The notes beneath the pieces were generated by a model, which ran no database searches, was not told the origin of the DNA, and was given only the letters and a program-made list of their open reading frames with translations. A stretch of DNA of 10,825 nt, taken from a bacterium (GTDB taxonomy: Bacteria; Chloroflexota; Dehalococcoidia; Tepidiformales; Tepidiformaceae). Shown piece by piece: positions 6,349 through 10,825 of this stretch. Both the position numbers and the translations under genes were made by a program. The first letter of the stretch is position 1. The number at the start of each line of letters is the position of its first letter. The stretch is from contig CAMAUF010000040.1 of assembly GCA_945861295.1 (NCBI GenBank), positions 1-10,825 of the forward strand, in the 5' to 3' direction.

Positions 6349-6993
6349 TCAACGCTGGCGGTCGCCCATGTGCTTCGGCGCGGTCAGGAACTTGTAGCCG
6401 ATGACCGCCGTCGTCGCGACGGCGTAGGCTGGGAGGCCCCAAGTCGGCTTCGTCCCCCAGGCGTTGGGCCAGCGAAACACCTTCCAGGCTAGCGCCGCCA
6501 CGACAAAGACGCCGCTGGAGATCGCTGTGGCTTTGCCCGCGTGTTTGGAAGCGATGAAGCTCGTGGCGACCATGGCGACATCGATCGGGACATAGGCGGG
6601 GAAGCAGACGAGCGTCGTGCCAGCGCTCGTGCCGACGCCTTTGCCGCCCTTGAACCCGGCGGTCGCGGGGAAACAGTGCCCGAGGACGGTGGTCGTCGCG
6701 GCTAAATACGCTCCGGCATCGCCAGCGATGATCCGGCCGGCCTGCGCCCCCACGGCCCCTTTGGCGATGTCGCCGAGGATGACGGCGACGCCCCAACCCT
6801 TGCCGAGGTTGGCAAGAGCGTTGGCGCCGCCGGGATTGCCGGAGCCGACAGCGCGAAGGTCGACCGAATGCGCCGTCCTGCGGCGGTGGAGGCGAGCCGC
6901 GATATCGGCCGAGAGGATGCCGCCGATCAGGTAGCCCGCCGCCGCGGCCAGCCAAAGCCGGTATCCGAACGCCGCGCCGCGAAGGATGTTCAC
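6349..6993 (-). CDS. plsY: PlsY-like glycerol-3-phosphate acyltransferase, divergent
   Basis: 214-residue polytopic membrane protein. PlsY transfers an acyl group from acyl-phosphate to glycerol-3-phosphate, the first step of phospholipid synthesis. Motif 1 is recognisable at 46-58 (LRAVGSGNPGGAN), but the usual GATN reads GGAN, so the Thr is replaced. The glycine-rich second motif is clear at 105-119 (GHCFPATAGFKGGKG). Hydrophobic segments lie at about 13-29, 68-90, 96-109, 130-150, 155-170 and 187-201. The C-terminus ends APKHMGDRQR and lacks the usual third motif (an H-x-x-N helix followed by Glu), so activity may differ from canonical PlsY. The start is GTG 6993: it has no SD, but TAAACT lies 7 nt upstream. 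The preceding small gene ends 25 bp away, so it may also be read from the upstream promoter. The low confidence in full enzymatic function is inference. Confidence 0.85.
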   Translation of the reverse strand: MNILRGAAFGYRLWLAAAAGYLIGGILSADIAARLHRRRTAHSVDLRAVGSGNPGGANALANLGKGWGVAVILGDIAKGAVGAQAGRIIAGDAGAYLAATTTVLGHCFPATAGFKGGKGVGTSAGTTLVCFPAYVPIDVAMVATSFIASKHAGKATAISSGVFVVAALAWKVFRWPNAWGTKPTWGLPAYAVATTAVIGYKFLTAPKHMGDRQR

Positions 6994-7000
6994 GGCCCGC

Positions 7001-7006
7001 AGTTTA
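7001..7006 (-). promoter_or_regulatory. Possible internal -10 (TAAACT) before GTG 6993
   Basis: TAAACT on the minus strand is 7 nt (GCGGGCC) before the GTG of the PlsY-like gene, inside the 25-bp gap after the preceding gene. No SD is present, so a leaderless internal transcript is possible. No -35 was identified. Confidence 0.28.
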
Positions 7007-7018
7007 CCGCCCGCGCTC

Positions 7019-7330
7019 TTACGCTCCCCGGACTTCGGCGAGAATGCGCGTCAGCTTCGGCGAGCCGTCGACCACCTGGTCGGCCAAGGCCCGCCACAAT
7101 GTCGCGATGCGACCATCATCTTCGGCCAACGCGATCTCCACGACGTTGCCGAACTCGTCGAGGACAACGATCGAGTAGTCTTCGGGATCTTGATGGGCGA
7201 CGCGAATGGCGCCGCTTGCCGTGATGTGGAGGTACGCCCCACTTCGCTCTTTCTTCCAAGCGATCCGGCGCGCGCCCGTTTGGGCCAAGAGGGATTCGAT
7301 CAGGTCTGAGAGCTGGCGGCTTGGTTTCAT
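7019..7330 (-). CDS. Small conserved-type hypothetical protein, coupled to upstream membrane gene
   Basis: 103 residues with the pattern helix (SRQLSDLIESLLAQT), W25, a run of beta-strands (SGAYLHITASGAIRVAHQ, YSIVVLDEFGNVVEIAL), then a closing helix. Similar small helix-strand-helix proteins with a Trp near residue 25 and a DE-GN turn are common hypotheticals in many bacteria; their function is not established. No signal peptide or membrane helix, so it is cytoplasmic. ATG 7328-7330 overlaps the TGA of the upstream gene (ATGA), and GAGG (7341-7338) lies 7 nt upstream. Both are strong signs of translational coupling, so the two products probably act together or in fixed ratio. It is followed after 25 bp by the PlsY-like gene. 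Confidence 0.8.
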   Translation of the reverse strand: MKPSRQLSDLIESLLAQTGARRIAWKKERSGAYLHITASGAIRVAHQDPEDYSIVVLDEFGNVVEIALAEDDGRIATLWRALADQVVDGSPKLTRILAEVRGA

Positions 7331-7812
7331 GGCGACCCCTCATCAGTATACGCCCGCGAGCGGCCGAGAAACTCGCTGGTTTCGGCTGAGGCACTGGCGA
7401 GAATCGCGCCGAGCTCAGCCTTCAGAGCATGAGGCGGCCGACGCCGCTTCTGAAGCTCGGGCTCCAGGGCTGATACGTCGTACAAAGCGCTCGCCAGGGA
7501 TTCGGCCAAGGGAGGATCGGTCTGCCGAAGCAGGCCAACGGCTTCGCCCGCTGCGTGCCTCCAGGCGACCAAGATCCGTTGAAGGGCCAGGGTGTCGCCC
7601 GAGGCCATCGTCGCGACGAACGATTGTTCAAGCGCAAGCAGTTGAGGCAACAGCAACAGCGCCGAGTTCGAGGCGAGCCGGCGCTCCACGCGTAGAACAG
7701 CTTCACGGGCGCCTTGGGCTTCGCGGCGAGCGGCCCAAACCTGCCAGAACGTGACCGCGAAGCCTGCCAGCGAAAGTCCGATGCCCAGCCATGTCCCGAT
7801 GCCTGTCGCCAT
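7327..7812 (-). CDS. Membrane-anchored helical/coiled-coil protein, unknown function
   Basis: 161 residues. The N-terminus carries one hydrophobic helix (about 4-26, IGTWLGIGLSLAGFAVTFWQ) followed at once by a positively charged, heptad-like helix (AARREAQGAREAVLRVERRL). The rest is helical (ALLLLPQLLALEQSFVA, ESLASALYDVSALEPEL). Topology is most likely N-out/C-in, with the bulk in the cytoplasm. No catalytic motif is visible and I cannot name the family. ATG 7812 has no SD but has TATGAT 8 nt upstream. It is the first gene of a three-gene minus-strand run and overlaps the next gene by 4 nt. The layout suggests an anchor for the small soluble partner encoded next. Confidence 0.78.
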   Translation of the reverse strand: MATGIGTWLGIGLSLAGFAVTFWQVWAARREAQGAREAVLRVERRLASNSALLLLPQLLALEQSFVATMASGDTLALQRILVAWRHAAGEAVGLLRQTDPPLAESLASALYDVSALEPELQKRRRPPHALKAELGAILASASAETSEFLGRSRAYTDEGSP

Positions 7813-7820
7813 GGCCGCGC

Positions 7821-7826
7821 ATCATA
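7821..7826 (-). promoter_or_regulatory. -10 hexamer TATGAT for the 7812-6349 gene run
   Basis: TATGAT, close to the sigma-70 consensus TATAAT, lies on the minus strand 8 nt (GCGCGGCC) before ATG 7812. Transcription would start within a base or two of the ATG. No clear -35 at 16-18 nt; the upstream sequence is GC-rich. Confidence 0.4.
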
Positions 7827-8063
7827 CCGCCGGGCCGCGAAGCTATGCCCAGCGCGGCCCGTCCAAGCCCGCTGCCGTCCGACATTCTCACAACTCATCA
7901 CACCCTTCCCGCTCAAAACCGCGACGGACGCAACGGGGAGGCGTACACTGGACGTGTCGTCCCTTAGTAGGGCAGCGCCGGGCCCAACGGTTCCGAGATC
8001 TTCGGGAAGTCGCGGCGGCTGCGGGACGGCGGCTGGTTGGCGCTAACGCCTTCCGGAAAAGGG

Positions 8064-8091
8064 CCCAAGCACCTTCATGAGGAGGCTTGGG
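8064..8091 (+). promoter_or_regulatory. Stem-loop sequestering an AGGAGG ribosome-binding site
   Basis: Seven base pairs (8064-8070 with 8085-8091), a small internal loop (A8071 opposite A8083-G8084), three more pairs (8072-8074 with 8080-8082) and a TCATG loop. The AGGAGG at 8080-8085 lies in the 3' arm and would be inaccessible when the stem forms. No T-run follows, so it is not an intrinsic terminator. Confidence 0.4.
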
Positions 8092-8093
8092 GC

Positions 8094-8114
8094 ATGTTGT
8101 TCGTACCTTCCTGA
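8094..8114 (+). CDS. Possible leader peptide, six codons (MLFVPS)
   Basis: ATG TTG TTC GTA CCT TCC TGA. It is preceded by AGGAGG (8080-8085) with an 8-nt spacer, as strong an SD as any gene in this window, and ends 42 nt before the VOC start. A perfect SD in front of such a short frame is unusual unless it is translated. It could control the downstream genes by ribosome occupancy, or the SD match could be chance. No codon run suggests a particular amino-acid signal. Confidence 0.28.
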   Translation: MLFVPS

Positions 8115-8156
8115 GTCTCCGGGCGACCCATCGACCACGTGCGCGGAGGCTCAGCC

Positions 8157-8555
8157 ATGACCATCACCGGCATCGACCACGTCCAACTCGCAATCCCGCC
8201 GGGCGGCGAAGGTCGAGCGCGCGCCTTCTATGGCGCCTTGCTCGGGCTGCCCGAAGTCGCGAAGCCAGTCGCCCTCGCAACCCGTGGCGGATGCTGGTTC
8301 CAAACGGGCGCGCAGCAGCTGCACTGTGGCGTTGAACCTGTGGTGGCCGCATCTCGCCGCCATCCGGCCTTCACCGTCGATGACCTCGACGGCTTGGGCG
8401 CGACGCTTGGCGCAGCTGGCTACCCGGTCACGCTCGACAGCGACATCCCCGGCATCCGCCGATTCCACACCATCGACCCATTCGGGAACCGCCTAGAATT
8501 CGTCCAACGCCTGTCAATCATGCGCGGTCCGCGACCGCGGGAGGTAATTTCGTGA
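8157..8555 (+). CDS. VOC family (glyoxalase/bleomycin-resistance fold) protein
   Basis: 132-residue cytoplasmic protein with a single glyoxalase I-type domain of two beta-alpha-beta-beta-beta units. N-terminal GIDHVQLAIP is followed by RARAFYGALLGLPEV, RGGCWFQTG, QLHCGVE, and the C-terminal DPFGNRLEFVQ. Candidate metal ligands are H8, H56 and E114, as in VOC metalloenzymes; H69 is also near. Such single-domain proteins act as lyases, dioxygenases, isomerases or binding proteins, so the reaction cannot be named. ATG 8157 is chosen because GGAGG (8145-8149) is 7 nt upstream and the VOC domain starts there; the in-frame extension to 8139 has no such signal. Its TGA overlaps the aconitase GTG by 4 nt, so the two are almost certainly co-translated. 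Confidence 0.88.
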   Translation: MTITGIDHVQLAIPPGGEGRARAFYGALLGLPEVAKPVALATRGGCWFQTGAQQLHCGVEPVVAASRRHPAFTVDDLDGLGATLGAAGYPVTLDSDIPGIRRFHTIDPFGNRLEFVQRLSIMRGPRPREVIS

Positions 8556-10825
8556 ACCACAACAGCTTCGCCACTCGGACCAGTCTGCGCTCCGGCGGTA
8601 CGACCTACACGTACTTTTCGCTCGAAATTCTGCGGAGCCAGATCGCGAACGTCGGCCAGTTGCCGTTCTCGCTCCGGATCTTGCTCGAGAACCTGCTTCG
8701 TCACGAAGATGGCCGGATCGCCACGACCGCCGACGTCGAAGGGCTCGCGAACTGGCGGCCGAACAGCGAAGAGGACCGCGAGATCAGCTTCACGCCCGCC
8801 CGCGTGCTGCTGCAGGACTTCACGGGCGTGCCGGTCGTCGTCGACCTCGCCTCCATGCGCGAAGCCGTCCGCAAGCTCGGCGGCGACCCGAAGAAGGTCA
8901 ACCCCCTCCAGCCCGTCGACCTCGTCATCGACCATTCCGTTCAGGTCGATAGCTTCGGCCTCTCCGAGTCGTTCGGGTTGAACGTCGAACGGGAGTTCGA
9001 GCGTAACAACGAGCGCTATAAGTTCCTGCGGTGGGGCCAACAAGCGTTCGACAACTTCCGGGTCGTCCCGCCGGGGACGGGCATCGTCCATCAGGTCAAC
9101 CTCGAATACCTGGCGACGGTCGTCTTCCGAAAGAAGGATGGCCACGACACGATCGCCTATCCGGACACCCTCGTCGGCACAGACTCGCACACGACGATGA
9201 TCAATGGCCTCGGCGTGCTGGGCTGGGGCGTCGGCGGGATCGAAGCGGAAGCGGCGATGTTGGGCCAGCCCGTGTCGATGCTGATCCCGGAAGTCGTCGG
9301 CTTCAAGCTCACCGGCAAGCTCCCCGAAGGCGCGACCGGCACCGACCTCGTCCTTCGCGTCACCCAAATGCTTCGGGCGAAGGGCGTCGTCGGCAAGTTC
9401 GTCGAGTTCTATGGCACCGGGCTTTCGGCGCTGCCGCTCGCCGCGCGGGCAACCATCGCGAACATGGCGCCTGAGTACGGCGCGACCATGGGCTTCTTCC
9501 CCATCGACGCCGAAACCCTGGCCTATCTTCGGTTCACCGGTCGCGACGACGACCTCGTCGCCTTGGTGGAGGCGTACGCCAAGGCCCAGGGCCTCTTCCG
9601 CACCGACGACACGCCCGACCCGAACTTTTCCGACACGCTCACGCTCGATCTGAGCGAGGTCGAACCCGCGATTGCTGGTCCGAAGCGGCCGCAGGACCGG
9701 ATCAACCTGCGCGAGGCGAAGGCGAACTTTGCGGAAAACGGGATCACCATGGCGGCCGAGGCGAATCGCGGCGCCAGCGTCGCGGTTGGCGATTACCAAC
9801 TGAAGCAGTCCGCCGTGGTCATCGCCGCCATCACGAGCTGCACCAACACCTCGAACCCCGAGGTCATGCTTGGGGCGGGCTTGTTGGCGAGGAAAGCCGT
9901 CGAGAAAGGCCTAAAGACGCCGCCGTGGGTCAAGACTAGCCTGGCGCCAGGGTCGCAGGTCGTGACCGAGTATCTCGATGCCGCCGGCGTCTCGCCCTAT
10001 CTTGACCAACTCGGCTTCACGCTCGTGGGCTACGGCTGCACGACCTGCATCGGCAACAGCGGGCCCCTGGACGAACGGGTGACGGCCGCGATCAAGGAGA
10101 ACGACCTCGTCGCCTGCGCCGTGCTCAGCGGCAACCGCAACTTCGAGGGGCGTGTCAACCCGGACACCAAGGCGAACTACCTCGCCTCGCCGCCGCTCGT
10201 CGTCGCCTACGCCCTCGCTGGTCGCATGGACTGGGACCCCTATAACGAGCCCATCGGCGAGGGCGCGACTGGGCCGGTCTACCTCCGCGACATCTGGCCT
10301 TCGCAGGCGGAGGTCGATGAGGCCGTCCGCACCTCGGTGCGCTCGGAGATGTTCCGGCGCCGCTACGCCGACGTCTTCAAGGGGACGGAGGCCTGGCAAC
10401 AGCTCGAGACGCCGATGGGCGAGCTGTACGAGTGGGATAGCTGGTCCGCCTACATCAAGAACCCGCCCTACTTCGAAAACATCACCATGACGCCGCCACA
10501 GATCAAGGACATCGCACAGGCGCGGGTGCTCCTCGTCCTCGGCGACTCGATCACGACGGACCACATCTCGCCCGCGGGCAACATTAGCCCGAACAGCTCA
10601 GCCGGGATCTACCTCCGGGAGGCGGGCGTGCCGCCGGAGGAGTTCAACCAGTACGGGGCGCGCCGGGGTCACGACGAGATCATGGCCCGCGGCACCTTCG
10701 CCAACATCCGGCTCAAGAACCTGCTTGCGCCGGGGACCGAAGGCAGCTTCTCCGTCCACCTGCCGGATGGCGAGCAAGGCTCGGTGTATTACGTGGCCCA
10801 GCGGTACCGGGGCGAGCGCGTGCCC
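8552..10825 (+). CDS. acnA: Aconitate hydratase (AcnA type), C-terminus beyond window edge
   Basis: Interconverts citrate and isocitrate via cis-aconitate in the TCA cycle, using a [4Fe-4S] cluster. The 758 codons present are open to the window end, without a frameshift that I could see. They cover the N-terminal catalytic domains and the start of the swivel domain. Landmarks: DHSVQVD from residue 127, GTDSHTT at 209-215 followed by the glycine-rich GVLGWGVGGIEAE, cluster cysteine C430 (ITSCTNTSNP), C496 and C499 (GYGCTTCIGNSGP), and DHISPAG from 670. The cysteine spacing (66 and 3) equals that of eukaryotic cytosolic aconitase (C437, C503, C506). AcnA enzymes are usually about 890-915 residues, so about 140 residues with the GSGSSRDWAAKG motif should lie to the right. 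GTG 8552 has GGAGG (8540-8544) 7 nt upstream and overlaps the VOC stop (GTGA). Confidence 0.97.
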   Translation, partial: MNHNSFATRTSLRSGGTTYTYFSLEILRSQIANVGQLPFSLRILLENLLRHEDGRIATTADVEGLANWRPNSEEDREISFTPARVLLQDFTGVPVVVDLASMREAVRKLGGDPKKVNPLQPVDLVIDHSVQVDSFGLSESFGLNVEREFERNNERYKFLRWGQQAFDNFRVVPPGTGIVHQVNLEYLATVVFRKKDGHDTIAYPDTLVGTDSHTTMINGLGVLGWGVGGIEAEAAMLGQPVSMLIPEVVGFKLTGKLPEGATGTDLVLRVTQMLRAKGVVGKFVEFYGTGLSALPLAARATIANMAPEYGATMGFFPIDAETLAYLRFTGRDDDLVALVEAYAKAQGLFRTDDTPDPNFSDTLTLDLSEVEPAIAGPKRPQDRINLREAKANFAENGITMAAEANRGASVAVGDYQLKQSAVVIAAITSCTNTSNPEVMLGAGLLARKAVEKGLKTPPWVKTSLAPGSQVVTEYLDAAGVSPYLDQLGFTLVGYGCTTCIGNSGPLDERVTAAIKENDLVACAVLSGNRNFEGRVNPDTKANYLASPPLVVAYALAGRMDWDPYNEPIGEGATGPVYLRDIWPSQAEVDEAVRTSVRSEMFRRRYADVFKGTEAWQQLETPMGELYEWDSWSAYIKNPPYFENITMTPPQIKDIAQARVLLVLGDSITTDHISPAGNISPNSSAGIYLREAGVPPEEFNQYGARRGHDEIMARGTFANIRLKNLLAPGTEGSFSVHLPDGEQGSVYYVAQRYRGERVP

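Larger units (their letters stand above)
7944..8156 (+). promoter_or_regulatory. Candidate structured 5' leader of the VOC-aconitase operon
   Basis: Most of the 344-bp divergent gap 7813-8156. A possible -10 (TACACT, 7944-7949) is followed by several potential hairpins: CCCT-TAGT-AGGG (7961-7972); TTCCGA/TCGG(G)AA around GATCT (7991-8008); GGCG-CTAA-CGCC (8039-8050), which competes with CCTT-CCGGAA-AAGG (8049-8062); and a long stem with CCCAAGC (8064-8070) pairing GCTTGGG (8085-8091). The last stem buries AGGAGG (8080-8085), the SD of a possible six-codon mini-ORF. GGGCCCAA occurs twice (7980-7987, 8061-8068), allowing alternative pairing with TTGGG. I could not match it to a known riboswitch class. 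GC-rich DNA gives hairpins easily, so this is a candidate only. Confidence 0.35.

Noticed and set aside
6050..6955. 301-codon minus-strand frame
   Set aside because: Out-of-frame shadow of the PlsY-like gene, running on into the lipoprotein gene.
8064..8091. Intrinsic terminator
   Set aside because: The stem is strong but no T-run follows, and it contains an SD sequence.
8420..9799. 459-codon open frame on the minus strand
   Set aside because: Fully antisense to the VOC and aconitase genes; its composition is that expected of a GC-rich antisense shadow.

Overview
The window comes from a high-GC bacterium. Most of it looks near two-thirds GC with strongly C/G-ending codons, while the first ~840 bases are close to 50%. 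Gene content, the mix of leaderless and Shine-Dalgarno (SD) starts, and several lineage-restricted hypothetical proteins would fit Chloroflexota or another high-GC lineage such as Actinobacteriota. The sequence alone does not fix the taxon.

Layout. (1) 1-976, minus strand: a multi-pass membrane protein gene running off the left edge. An in-frame TAA at 839-841 separates it from a well-promoted upstream in-frame segment, so it may be a broken gene. (2) 1095-1727, plus: a MerR/excisionase-type HTH regulator with an RsbRD-like helical C-terminal domain, divergent from the membrane gene. (3) 1750-2844, minus: a large uncharacterised protein, possibly of the CrtC/AttH-like beta-sheet type, divergent from an aldo/keto reductase (3001-3921, plus), which is followed by a short-chain dehydrogenase (4003-4782, plus). 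(4) 4754-5728, minus: an unrecognised hydrophobic protein, divergent from a DUF3558-like lipoprotein (5804-6334, plus). (5) 6349-7812, minus: a tight run of three genes, namely a membrane-anchored coiled-coil protein, a small translationally coupled protein and a divergent PlsY-like acyltransferase. (6) 7813-8156: a 344-base divergent intergenic region with consecutive potential hairpins and a possible six-codon leader peptide. It leads into a VOC (glyoxalase-fold) protein (8157-8555) whose stop overlaps the GTG start of aconitase (8552 to the right edge).

Working together. The window is mainly core and lineage-specific metabolism: TCA cycle (aconitase), phospholipid synthesis (PlsY-like) and NAD(P)H oxidoreductases, plus a regulator and envelope proteins. 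No CRISPR array, tRNA, rRNA, transposase or phage module was seen. The signals most worth a second look are the interrupted membrane gene, the structured leader with a mini-ORF ahead of the VOC-aconitase pair, and a clean split between start types. Some starts carry an SD core exactly 7 nt upstream. Others have no SD but a TANNNT hexamer 6-8 nt upstream, as expected for leaderless mRNAs.
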